Shown one piece after another: positions 43,561-54,893 of a stretch of DNA of 64,000 bases (position 1 is the first letter of the stretch; each line of letters begins with the position of its first letter). The notes under the pieces are model-generated. The model was not told the DNA's origin. It searched no databases and worked only from the letters and a program-made list of their open reading frames with translations. The translations under genes and the position numbers were made by a program. The stretch covers positions 558,001-622,000 of the forward strand of contig NZ_CP091139.2 in NCBI RefSeq assembly GCF_021582895.2. The letters run 5' to 3'. This stretch comes from Microbacterium elymi (GTDB lineage Bacteria; Actinomycetota; Actinomycetes; Actinomycetales; Microbacteriaceae).

Positions 43561-43809
43561 ATGGATTGGCGCGACAAAGCCGCATGCCTCACCGTCGACC
43601 CCGAATTGTTCTTCCCGGTGGGCAACACCGGGCCGGCCGTCGATCAGATCGAGAAGGCCAAGGCGGTGTGCGCCCGTTGCACGGTCACCGAGATCTGCCT
43701 GCAGTACGCCCTTGAGACCGGACAGGACTCGGGCGTATGGGGCGGCCTCTCCGAGGACGAGCGCCGCGCCCTGAAGCGCCGCGCGGCCCGCGCGCGCCGC
43801 GCGAGCTGA
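43561..43809 (+). CDS. whiB1: WhiB1-type Fe-S transcription factor
   Basis: The 82-residue protein carries the four cluster Cys (ACLTVD; VCARCTVTEIC), the Wbl turn DSGVWGGLSEDERR and a basic tail ([10 protein letters not shown]). The start MDWRDKAACLTVDPELFFPV is close to mycobacterial WhiB1. WhiB1 binds a [4Fe-4S] cluster, partners the primary sigma factor and reacts with nitric oxide. The convergent pdtaS gene is 51 bp away, as in M. tuberculosis. The NO link is notable because a nitrite reductase operon lies about 11 kb downstream. Confidence 0.93.
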   Translation: MDWRDKAACLTVDPELFFPVGNTGPAVDQIEKAKAVCARCTVTEICLQYALETGQDSGVWGGLSEDERRALKRRAARARRAS

Positions 43810-43860
43810 CGCCGCCCGCCCGCCGACCCCCGGTCAGCAGACCGCGCGAGCCGGCACTCC

Positions 43861-45354
43861 TCAGCTGACGTCGCGCTCGATGTAGCGCAGCGGGATGTCG
43901 ATGGTCACCTCGGTGCCCAGCCCCTCCAGCGTGTGCCAGTCGATCGATCCGCTGAGCTCGCCCTGGATGAGGGTGCGCACGATCTGCGTGCCCAGCCCCT
44001 GGCCCACCTGTCCCTCGGGCAGGCCCACGCCGCTGTCGCGCACGCTCACCTCGAGCCGTTCGTCGTTCCGGCTGGCGTCGATCTCTACGACGCCCTCCTT
44101 GCCGGCCAGCCCGTGCTCGACGGCGTTGGTGACCAGCTCGGTCAGCGCCAGCGCCAGCGGCGTCGCGTACTCGCTCGGCAGCGTGCCGAACGTGCCGGTG
44201 GTGTGCGTGCGCGCCTGCGTGTTCGCGCCGGCGGCCACCTCGGCGACCAGCTTCAGCACCCGCTGGAACACGTCGTCGAAGTCGACGTTCTGCGCGAGCC
44301 CCTCCGAGAGCGTGTCGTGCACGACGGCGATCGCCGAGACGCGCCGCATCGCCTGGGTGAGGGCGTCCCGCGCCTCGTCCGAGTGCGTGCGTCGGGCCTG
44401 GATGCGCAGCAGCGACGCCACCGTCTGCAGGTTGTTCTTCACCCGGTGGTGGATCTCGCGGATCGTCGCGTCCTTGGTGATCAGCTCCTGCTCCTGGTGA
44501 CGCATCTCGCTCACGTCGCGGCAGAGCACGATGGCCCCGATCCGGGTGCCGTGATCGCGCAAGCGGGATGGCACGCAGCGAGACGGTCACGCCTCGGGCC
44601 TCCAGATCGGTGCGCCACGGCGCCCGGCCGGTGACCACGAGCGGCAGCGACTCGTCGAACTGATGCTTCTCAGGCAGGATGTCGGTCACGATCTCGATCA
44701 GCGGCAGCCCCTCGAGCTCGTCGTCGAACCCGAGCCGGTTGAACGCCGACAGCGCGTTCGGGCTGGCGAACGTGGTCATCCCGTCCACGTCCAGCCGGAT
44801 CAGCCCGTCGGATGCACGCGGCGCCCCGCGACGCGGCCCGGTCGGGGCCGACAGATCGGGGAAGTCGGCGGACGCGATCATCCCGAACAGGTCGTCCGCG
44901 CAGTCGTTGAACGTGATCTGCTGCCGGGACGGCGTGCGCGCCTCGCCCAGGTTGGTGTGCCGGGTCAGCACGCCGATGACGTGCGGCTGCTCGCCCGCCC
45001 GCGGCCGGGTGCGCACGATCGGGACGGCCCGGACCCGGGTCGGGGTCTCTTCGAACCAGTCCGGCGAGGCCGAGTCGACGATCTCGCCGCTGGTGAACGC
45101 CGACCGCACCTGCGTGCGCCACTGCGGGCGCACCCGCTCGCCCACGATGTCGCGATAGAACAGCGTCGCCGCTCCCCCGGCCGGGTGTGCGCGACGGCGG
45201 CGAACGACCCGTCCGCGGTGGGCACCCACATCACCATGTCGGCCACGGCCAAGTCGGCCAGCAGCTGCCCGTCGCCGGCGAGGCGGTGCAACCATTCCAC
45301 GTCGGCCTCATCGGAGAGGCCCTCGGCATAGACGAGATCGGTGAGGGTCGACAC
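43861..45354 (-). CDS. pdtaS: Sensor histidine kinase PdtaS
   Basis: A 497-residue cytosolic kinase: N-terminal GAF-like domain (QITFNDCADDLFGMIA), PAS domain (SDGLIRLDVDGMTTFASPNA), and a HisKA_2 box with the phospho-His in IREIHHRVKNNLQTVASLLR. The HATPase region contains ELVTNAVEHGLAG and VRDSGVGLPEG. With PdtaR it controls RNA-binding antitermination in mycobacteria. Indels: an extra base at GCAAGC 44559-44564 (corrected AIPLRDHGTRIGA) and a missing G near 45176 (corrected TRPGGAATLFYRD). Confidence 0.92.
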
Positions 45355-45363
45355 CTGAACAGC

Positions 45364-46634
45364 CTATGGGGCGATCACGCCATCCGGTGCGAGCACCCGC
45401 GTCCGCGCGCGAGCACGTCGCCGGGTGGGGCGAGTGGATGCCGCGGGTGGGGCGATCGCCTCGGCCACGACGCGGCGCATCGCCAGGGTGAGCGGAGATT
45501 TCGGCGCGACGTCGGCGATCGGGCGGGCCGCGAGCAGTGCGGCGTCGACGCTGCGCGGATCCTGCGGCACGAACCACACGTCGCGGATGCCGGCGAACCG
45601 CTCCAGCGTCCGCCGCACCTGCCCGTGCGCATCGATGCCGAGCGTCCCCGGCCGAGCCGGTTCGCGATCACCGTGACGGGGGTCGTGCCGATGGTCGCCC
45701 GCAGCTCGGCATGTGCGCGCAGGAATCGCGCCACCCCCAGCGGGTCGGCGGCGACCACCGCGACGACCCGGTCGGCCGCGGCCAGGGCCGCGAGGGTGGC
45801 CGCGTTCCGTCGCGGTCCGTCGGTCAGGTCGCTGACGATCTCCTCGTCGCGCTCCAGCGAGGATGCCACATCCACGACCGTGTGCGCGGCCCACTGCCCG
45901 CACGCCTGCAGCGCCGCAGCCACCCGCTGCTCGGCCAGTTCGGGCCAGCGCGAAGGGCGGTTGATGCCGGGAAGCACGTCGATCGAGCCGTCGCCGACGC
46001 TCACCGGCGTGCTGATCCGCTCCAGCTCGGCCGCATCCAGGGCGCCTCGGCCGGCCTGCCGGCAGGCGACGGCGAAGCCGGGCCCCTCGTCGGCCAGGCC
46101 GAGCATGAGCGCCAGCGACGGCGCGTGGCTGTCGGCGTCGGCCAGGCACACGTGCGTGCCGCCGCGGCTCAGCTCGGCGGCAAGCTCGATCGCCAGGGTG
46201 GAGCGTCCAGGCGCGCCGGACGGCCCCCACACCGCCATCACCCGTGACGATCCCTCGGCACGGGTGCTCGCTCCCGGCCGCGCGGCCGCGTCCGGCGCGA
46301 CGGCGACGGCGTCGATGATCGCCCACGCGTCGGCGTCGGCGGGCAGGATCGGGCCGAGCCCGAACGTCGCGGCCAGTCGGGCGTCGGCATCCGTCCCGCA
46401 CAGCGGCAGGATCCGCACGCCGCCCGCATCGCAGGCGGCGACCAGCGGCGCGGTGAGGGTCTGTCGGTCCACGTCGAGCACCAGGGCGTCGGCGGCCCGC
46501 AGGGCCTCGTCCGCGGCGCCGTCGGCCGGGGCGCGCGGGTCCACGACCGCGGCCGGCGGCGTGCCCGCCCGGGTCAGCTGGGCGGCCAGCACGGCGGCCT
46601 GCGCAGCGGCCATGGCCAGCACGAGCGAGGTCAT
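45364..46634 (-). CDS. CpaE/MinD-like P-loop ATPase
   Basis: A ~423-residue ParA/MinD-superfamily protein. An N-terminal response-regulator-like pseudo-receiver part precedes the nucleotide loop AVWGPSGAPGRSTLAIELA. Arg replaces the usual Lys of the deviant Walker A; comparable actinobacterial CpaE-like proteins also carry GAPGR. Further motifs are CLADADSHAPSLALML and THTVVDVASSLERDEE. A base is missing near 45644 (GCTGCGG read as GCTCGG); corrected it reads IANRLRPGTLGIDAHG. It overlaps the SAF-domain gene by 4 bp. No other pilus genes are visible. Confidence 0.75.
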
Positions 46635-47273
46635 CCGCGACCCCCAGCGGCACGACCGACAGGGCGGACTGCGCCGAGATCGCGGCCAGCGTGTCGGCGA
46701 CCTCGGCCCGCGGGATGACCAGCTCGAGCGAGGCCGCCCCGCCGCCGATCATCGAGTCGTCGCGGGTGACCTGGACCACGGTGGCGCGCGGGATGAGGAT
46801 GCTCGGCGGGTCGTATTCGTCGCGTCCGGTCTGTGCAGCCGCCCACAGCTCCACCGCGGTGCCGGCCCGCACGGCGGTGGGCACCTCGACGCGCTGCGCA
46901 CCACGACGGTGGTGACGGTCGCCGCCGATACCGGGGCCGAGGCCGCCCGCGGGACCAGCTCGCCCGCCTCGATCGTGCGGGTGGCGACCGCGTCGAGTGC
47001 GCCGCCGGGGACGAGATAGGAATCGACGGTGTGCCCGAGGGCGACGTCGACCACCGTCAGGTCGTCGGCGGTCAGCTCCTGCCCCGGCACGATGGTGTGC
47101 GAGGCGGCATAGACCGGCGTGGTCTGCCGGGACAGCGCCACCACGGCCCACACGCCGCCGATGGATGCCGCGATGAGAACGATCCCCAGGAAGAAGCGCG
47201 CATCCGTCCAGAAGCCGCGTCGGCGCGCGGGGACGCGTCGATCGGCCGCGGCCGCGCTGTCCAGTCCACTCAT
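46631..47273 (-). CDS. SAF-domain membrane protein (CpaB/FlgA-like)
   Basis: A ~214-residue protein: cytoplasmic N-tail, one membrane helix (FFLGIVLIAASIGGVWAVVA) and a SAF domain (YAASHTIVPGQELTADDLTV, SYLVPGGALDAVATRTIEAG). Such proteins help assemble Flp/Tad pili (CpaB), and the CpaE-like ATPase is co-translated with it. Two missing bases disturb it near 46893 and near 46645. Corrected, the end reads LSVVPLGGRG with its stop on the ATGA of the ATPase gene. The rest of a Tad locus is absent from the window. Confidence 0.78.
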
Positions 47274-47313
47274 GACCTCCATCGTGGCCCAGAACGGACG
47301 AGGGCGTCGAAAG

Positions 47314-47322
47314 TTATCCACA
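47314..47322 (+). other. DnaA-box-like 9-mer
   Basis: TTATCCACA, inside GTTATCCACAGGTG, matches the DnaA consensus. A second identical 14-mer lies at 48381-48394. Both are intergenic. Two boxes 1.07 kb apart are not an origin. Confidence 0.5.
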
Positions 47323-47359
47323 GGTGCCGCCGAGCGGCGGTGCGCGCCCCCTCCCCGGT

Positions 47360-47365
47360 CATAAT
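47360..47365 (+). promoter_or_regulatory. Candidate -10 for a leaderless HTH-gene transcript
   Basis: CATAAT ends 6 bp before the ATG at 47372, the spacing expected when transcription starts at the start codon. No Shine-Dalgarno sequence is seen upstream of that ATG. Leaderless mRNAs are frequent in actinobacteria. Confidence 0.45.
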
Positions 47366-47371
47366 GAGTGC

Positions 47372-47653
47372 ATGCCCGATACCCCTCGTCCCGAGGTGCG
47401 TCTGATCACCCCCGCCCAGGTGGCGGAGGCGCTCAGCGTGTCCGTCGACGAGGTGATCGCACTGGCCATGGACGGCCGGCTGCGCGGAGTGCGGGTGGGG
47501 CGCCCGCCGCAGTGGCGGATCGATGAGGACAGCGTCACGGGGTACCTGGACGAGCAGGCCGAGGAGGCCCGGCGGATCGCGCTGTGGCGGCAGTCCAACG
47601 CGGCCAGCTTCCCCGAGCTGTGGGGCACCGGGACGGTGCGCCGGCCGGACTGA
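47372..47653 (+). CDS. Excisionase/MerR-type helix-turn-helix protein
   Basis: The intact 93-residue protein has a winged HTH of the excisionase class: LITPAQVAEALSVSVDEVIA, then GRLRGVRVGRPPQWRIDEDS. A short helical C-tail follows (QAEEARRIALWRQ). Proteins of this kind occur singly in actinobacterial chromosomes as small regulators and do not by themselves indicate a prophage; no integrase is nearby. The ATG at 47372 lies 98 bp from the divergent SAF-domain gene. Confidence 0.8.
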   Translation: MPDTPRPEVRLITPAQVAEALSVSVDEVIALAMDGRLRGVRVGRPPQWRIDEDSVTGYLDEQAEEARRIALWRQSNAASFPELWGTGTVRRPD

Positions 47654-47706
47654 CCCGCCGGCCGGACTGACGAACCGTCACGGGCCGCCGTCGGTCCGGG
47701 TCTTCG

Positions 47707-48343
47707 TCACCGGGGCGCGGTCGGCTCGTCCAATGCCACCCAGGAGAGGGCGTGGAACGGCACCAGCCGCATGCCGGTGACGGTGCCGGACCGGCGCGGC
47801 TCACCGAGGTCGTGCACGGCCAGGTCGAGGTGATCGGCCAGCGCGCGGTCGATCGTCCCGGTGAGGGTGCGTCCGCCCCGCAGGCTGCAGGGTCACCGCC
47901 GCGCGCCGCCGGGCGATGTCACGCAGCACGAAGCCGAGGGTCATCCGCTCGCTCAGCCCCGCCCGGGTCGGGATGCCGTCGCCCCGGGCGCTCGCGCAGC
48001 GCTCGGCCTCCGGCATCCCCAACTCGCGGATCGCCTCGGCGGGGACGATCACCGCGCCCGCTCCGTGCCCCGCACGCAGTTCCGGCCTCGCACTCCCGGC
48101 GAGCAGGGTGCAGCCGATCCAGTCCACGCCGACCGCCGTCAGCCGGCAGGCCAGGGTGCGGTCGTCGGCCAGGGTGAGGGAGAGCGGCGGCGCCGGATCG
48201 GCGGCCAGGGCGCGCAGCCGCTCGCGCAGCGGCAGACGGGACAGGCGCAGTCGCTCCGCCTCGGAGTCCAGCGCGACGCGCTCGGCCTCCCATTCGGAGT
48301 CGAGCTGATCCTCGAGGTCTTCGAAGAACCGATCCCAGCGCAC
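47707..48343 (-). CDS. Conserved actinobacterial protein, unknown function
   Basis: A ~211-residue soluble protein. The N-terminal third is an acidic/basic helix (RFFEDLEDQLDSEWEAERVA, RLRLSRLPLRERLRAL). The rest is strand-rich with LTLADDRTLACRLTAVGVDW and GAVIVPAEAIREL. One extra base at GCAGGC 47880-47885 splits it; corrected it reads AVTLQLRGGRTLTGTIDRAL. I do not recognise a named domain. It is divergent from the Rv3235-family gene and shares a 155-bp intergenic region with it. Confidence 0.7.
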
Positions 48344-48381
48344 GCCCCAGAGAGTACGCGATCCGCTCCGGACGAGACGAG

Positions 48382-48390
48382 TTATCCACA
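48382..48390 (+). other. DnaA-box-like 9-mer
   Basis: A second TTATCCACA, in the same GTTATCCACAGGTG context as the copy at 47314. It lies between two divergent genes. It may be a DnaA titration or regulatory site, or chance. Confidence 0.5.
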
Positions 48391-48498
48391 GGTGAGAGGC
48401 TTCTCATCAACCTGGGAGTTGCCTGTGTGCTCTACTGGGTCGCGGAAGACCTGGCGACCTTCCGCGCACAGGACGTGGGAGAGGGAGAGAGGTGCCCG

Positions 48499-48926
48499 AT
48501 GGCGACGGAGCCCGCGGTGCGGATGGTCCCCCGGCGAGAGCACGACCATGATCCGGGCGCGCCGGAGCGGACCTCGGCCGCAGGCTCTCCCCGACCCGGA
48601 TCCCCTGCTCGCGAACCTCACCCAGGGCGTTCTCGAGGCGCTCGCCGGCGTCCGCGACGTGCACCAGCTGGCGCGCTGGATGACCGAGGACGTCTTCCGC
48701 TCGGTCGCGCTTGCGCGCCGCGCTCGCGGCCCGCGCGCGCAGCGCCCGCGGCGTCGCCCCCACCCGGCCGGTGCACGTCATCCGGTCGGTGCACCGCACG
48801 TCGCCCGCGGACGACGTGGTCGAAGCCGTGGTCGTGATCGGGGGACCTGCGCGCACGCGCGCCGTGGCGCTGCGGCTGGAGGGGATGGACCACCGCTGGC
48901 GGGCGACGTCCCTCGCGCTGCTCTGA
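48499..48926 (+). CDS. Rv3235-family protein
   Basis: A 141-residue protein of the small Rv3235 family. It has PDPDPLLANLTQGVLEALAG, RDVHQLARWMTEDVFRSVAL and a C-terminal strand pair, VVIGGPARTRAVALRLEGMD. Function is unknown; in mycobacteria it is encoded near secA1, as here. Extra bases lie at GCAGGC 48580-48585 (corrected TSAAALPDPDPLL) and GCTTGC 48709-48714 (corrected VALRAALAARAR). The start ATG 48499 follows GGAGAGAGG. Confidence 0.8.
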
Positions 48927-48991
48927 CGACCGCTGCTCTGACTACCGCTTGCTCTGACCAGCGCTGCTCTGGCTACCGCTGCTTGTACGAC
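48916..48991 (+). repeat. 15-bp tandem repeat across a convergent gene junction
   Basis: Five units of CGCTGCTCTGACNAC type run 48916-48930, 48931-48945, 48946-48961, 48962-48976 and 48977-48991. The third is 16 bp long because GCTGC appears as GCTTGC. The array covers the end of the Rv3235-family gene and the last codons of the aminotransferase gene. Confidence 0.85.
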
Positions 48992-50203
48992 GAGAGGAAG
49001 TTGCCGATCCGCTCCACGGCGTCGGCGAGCACCCGCGGCTCGGGCAGGGTGACGATCCGGAAGTGGTCGGGCGTGGGCCAGTTGAATCCCGTCCCCTGCA
49101 CCACGAGCACGTGCTCGGCGATCAGCAGGTCGTAGATGAACTTCTCGTCGTCGCGGATCTCGTACACGTTCGGGTCGAGCCGCGGGAACGCGTACAGCGC
49201 CCCCTGCGGCCGGTAGCAGCTGACTCCGGGGATGGCCTCCAGCCCCTGCCAGGCGATGTCGCGCTGCTCGTGCAGCCGCCCGGTCGGTCCGATCAGCGCG
49301 TCGATCGACTGGACGCCCGACAGCGCCGCCTGCACGGCGTGCTGGGCCGGCACGTTCGGGCACAGCCGCGTGGACGCCAGCAGGGTGATGCCCTCGATGA
49401 AGCCGCTCGCGTGGTCCTTCGGCCCGGTGATCACCAGCCACCCGCTGCGGTAGCCGGCCACCCGGTAGGTCTTGGACAGGCCGTTGAAGGTGAGGCAGAG
49501 AAGGTCCGGGGCCAGGGTCGCGAGGCTGATGTGCTTGCGCCCCGTCGTACAGGATGCGGTCGTAGATCTCGTCCGCCAGCAGCGCAGCGAGTGCTCGCGG
49601 GCGATGTCGACGATCCCCTGCAGCGTCTCGCGGGTGTACACCGACCCGGTGGGGTTGTTCGGGTTGATCACCACGATCGCCTTGGTGCGGTCGGTGACCT
49701 TGCTGCGGATGTCCTCGAGGTCGGGCTGCCAGTCGTTGTCGGGGTCGCACCGGTAGTGCATCGGCGTCCCGCCGCCGAGGCTGGTCATCGCCGTCCACAG
49801 CGGGTAGTCCGGGGTGGGGATGAGGACCTCGTCCCCGGAGTCCAGCAGCGCCTGCATCGTCATCGTGATGAGCTCGGACACACCGTTGCCCAGGTACACG
49901 TCGTCGGGGTCGAAGGCGGGGAATCCGGGGATCTCCTCGTAGCGCGAGACCACGGCGCGCCGCGCCGACATGATGCCGCGGCTGTCGCTGTAGCCGTGCG
50001 CGTACGGGACGGCCTCGATCATGTCGCGCACGATCTGGTACGGCGCGTCGAAGCCGAAGATCGCCGGGTTGCCGGTGTTCAGCTTGAGGATCTTGTGCCC
50101 GTCGGCCTCCAGCCGTCCGGCCTCGACCAGGGCTTGCTCCACGGATCTCGTAGAGGACGTCCTTGAGTTTGGTCGACTGGTCGAGCGGGCGAAGCGGAGT
50201 CAT
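48973..50203 (-). CDS. PLP-dependent aminotransferase (AlaA/AspB type)
   Basis: A ~409-residue class-I aminotransferase, probably glutamate-pyruvate or aspartate type. [46 protein letters not shown] and the PLP-Lys region [16 protein letters not shown] are present. Three indels occur. Extra bases lie at GCTTGC 50132-50137 (corrected [16 protein letters not shown]) and GCTTGC 49533-49538 (corrected [15 protein letters not shown]). A base is missing near 49587 (corrected [13 protein letters not shown]). The start at ATG 50203 is 50 bp downstream of secA on the same strand. Confidence 0.9.
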
Positions 50204-50225
50204 CCGATCAGGATATCCCCCGCGC

Positions 50226-50249
50226 CCCGGCCCTTGCGCCGGGGCCGGG
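50226..50249. terminator. Hairpin after secA
   Basis: CCCGGCCC and GGGCCGGG form a perfect 8-bp stem with an 8-nt loop in the secA-aminotransferase gap. There is no clear T run, as is usual in high-GC actinobacteria. It may only partly terminate. Confidence 0.5.
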
Positions 50250-50252
50250 AGG

Positions 50253-53070
<2,818 letters not shown>

Positions 53071-53193
53071 GGAGGATCTCCATCTATCGGGTGGGCGTGC
53101 CGCGCTGACGCTCGTCGCGCGCCGACGCCCGGGCACATCCACCTATGTTATCCATCGGTGACCTTTGAGGTGGCTGGCAGGCGGCGGATCCGA

Positions 53194-53865
53194 TCAGGCG
53201 TCCGCCGGCGGATACACCGGCACACCGGATGCCGCGGCCCGGGCCTGCAGCCCGGCGACGATCGCGACCACCCCGAGGCCGACCAGCGCCACCGTCCGAC
53301 AGAGGATGAGCACGGAACCGTACGCCAGGATGGCGTCGCCCGTGGCGAAGGCCGGGGTGGCGAACACGGCGTACTGCACGAGGGCGGGAACCACGCACAG
53401 GGCCAGCGCGATGGCCGGAATCCAGCCGAACGCCCGCGGAACGACGCCGGCGCGCCAGACCTGCACAACGGCGACGACAGCCAGCACGACCGGGACCAGT
53501 TCGATCACGATCCCGACGATGGCCCGAGCGTCCTCGTTGGCGTCGTCCACCGGAGCGCCCAGCGCGGGGATCATGGGCAGGATGCTGCGCAGCGCAGCGG
53601 CCAGACGCCCAGGCCGATCAGCATGATCATCCCCAGCATCCGGCGGGCCACGACGCTGTCGCGGCCGATGGCGAACAGCACGAACGCGGCGCACCAGAGC
53701 GCGGCGCCGGCCACATCGAGTACGCCCGACGCGCCGATCGGCACGCTCACCGACCACAGCAGGCCGGGCAGAACGCTCGCGATCAGGCAGATGCCGCCCC
53801 ACACCCCACACCCAGGTGCGCCGCACGATGCGCACCGGCGCCGGCGGCACTGTCGGAGCATCCAT
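53194..53865 (-). CDS. Multi-helix membrane protein, unknown function
   Basis: A protein of about 222 residues with about six membrane helices (LIASVLPGLLWSVSVPIGAS, GALWCAAFVLFAIG, IVGIVIELVPVVLAVVAVV, IPAIALALCVVPALVQYAVF, TVALVGLGVVAIVAGLQARA). Two breaks are visible. Near 53810 a 7-bp GTGTGGG is repeated, shifting the frame. Near 53598 a C is missing (corrected LIGLGVLAAALRSILPM). I do not recognise the family. It is divergent from padR. Confidence 0.68.
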   Translation of the reverse strand: MDAPTVPPAPVRIVRRTWVWGVGRHLPDRERSARPAVVGERADRRVGRTRCGRRRALVRRVRAVRHRPRQRRGPPDAGDDHADRPGRLAAALRSILPMIPALGAPVDDANEDARAIVGIVIELVPVVLAVVAVVQVWRAGVVPRAFGWIPAIALALCVVPALVQYAVFATPAFATGDAILAYGSVLILCRTVALVGLGVVAIVAGLQARAAASGVPVYPPADA

Positions 53866-53975
53866 GCCCCGACTCTACCGATCCCGACACGCCCGAGCCC
53901 TCGCGCGCGCCTTCGCCGCCGGGGACCCGCCGCGACCGCGGATCCGCTGAGACCGGGGATCCGCCGCGACCTTTC

Positions 53976-54046
53976 GCCGAGACCGGGGATCCGCCGCGAG
54001 ACCGAGGGGTGCGTCATCGGTCTCACGGCAGATCCCTGGTCTCGGC
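53976..54046. repeat. Hairpin element, family member 3
   Basis: Two 30-bp arms (53976-54005, 54017-54046) match over 27 positions around an 11-nt loop. The core GAGACCGGGGATCC resembles the elements at 17.5 and 18.6 kb. A further direct half-copy (GAGACCGGGGATCCGCCGCGA) starts at 53949. The rest of this 299-bp divergent gap holds the padR operator. Confidence 0.8.
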
Positions 54047-54109
54047 AAGGAGCGGGAGTGACGACGAGGCGCGACACGCCGCGTCCGAGAGCAGGGGGCC
54101 AGGTTTCTC

Positions 54110-54138
54110 GGTATGTATATACTCGGCAATTACATACC
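54110..54138. promoter_or_regulatory. Candidate PadR operator
   Basis: GGTATGTA and TACATACC are perfect 8-bp arms 13 bp apart, containing the ATGT/ACAT halves typical of PadR sites. The site ends 26 bp before the padR start and lies in unusually AT-rich DNA. Autoregulation is inferred. Confidence 0.75.
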
Positions 54139-54164
54139 CGGAAATGCCATCGAAGGAGACGCGG

Positions 54165-54798
54165 ATGTCTGTCAAGCAGAGCCTGCTGGCGATCCTGGAT
54201 CAGGGTCCCTGCTATGGATACCAGCTTGCGCCACGAATTCGACCGGCGCACTGGGTCGACGTGGCCGCTGAATGTGGGGCAGATCTACAACACGCTGGAG
54301 CGCCTCGAGCGCGACGGGTTCGTCGCCAAGGGCGAGGTCGACGAGCAGGGGCACGTCTTCTTCGAGATCACGGATGCCGGCCGCGCCGAGGTGCGGTCAT
54401 GGCTCGGCTCGCCCGTGGCCCGTGGCCAGGGCACGCGCGACGAGCTCGCGGTCAAGCTCGCGCTGGCGGCGACGCTGCCGGGGGTGGATGTCACGGCGGT
54501 GATCCAGACGCAGCGGCGGGCGTCGCTGGCGCAGCTGCAGGAGCTGAACCGGGCCAAGTATGCGGGCGCCGATCCGGAGGGCGCGGAGGAGCTCGCCTGG
54601 TCGCTCGTCGTGGACTCGATGATCTTCGCCACGGAGGCCGAGGTGCGGTGGCTGGATCACACCGAGCAGCGCCTGGCGCTGCGGCCGCGCCACGCCATCG
54701 GCCTGGAGCTGTCGACCGAGCGGCCGCGGCGCGGCCGGCCGGTCCGCGTCGAGCCGGTCCGCGTCGAGCCGGTCCGCGTCGAGGAGGCCGCGCGATGA
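54165..54798 (+). CDS. PadR-family transcriptional regulator
   Basis: The 210-residue regulator has an N-terminal winged HTH (SVKQSLLAILDQGPCYGYQL, GQIYNTLERLERDGFVAKGE, HVFFEITDAGRAEVRSWL). A helical dimer domain follows, and the tail contains three copies of PVRVE. One extra base at GCTTGC 54224-54229 breaks the HTH; corrected it reads YGYQLRHEFDRRTGSTWPL. PadR proteins usually control an adjacent transporter. Here the following gene is only a fragment, so the target may have been lost. Confidence 0.9.
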
Positions 54799-54893
54799 GC
54801 GAGGCGATCCTGCGCCCGGTCGGCGTGGGCACGGGTAGCCTCAGCCTGCGGGTCGAGCGCGGTCCCGACCCCATTTCACCGGTTCACCGCGGC
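54795..54893 (+). pseudogene. Truncated partner gene of padR
   Basis: An ATG overlapping the padR stop (ATGA) opens a frame MSEAILRPVGVGTGSLSLRV plus about ten residues. After that, the reading frame runs antisense over the 3' end of the nirK fusion gene and looks non-coding. Such a coupled start behind padR normally begins a transporter gene. I take this as a remnant cut off where the nitrite reductase segment begins; a very short peptide is the alternative. Confidence 0.45.

Noticed and set aside
47372..47653. Prophage excisionase
   Set aside because: No integrase, att repeats or phage genes nearby; such HTH proteins are common chromosomal genes in actinobacteria.
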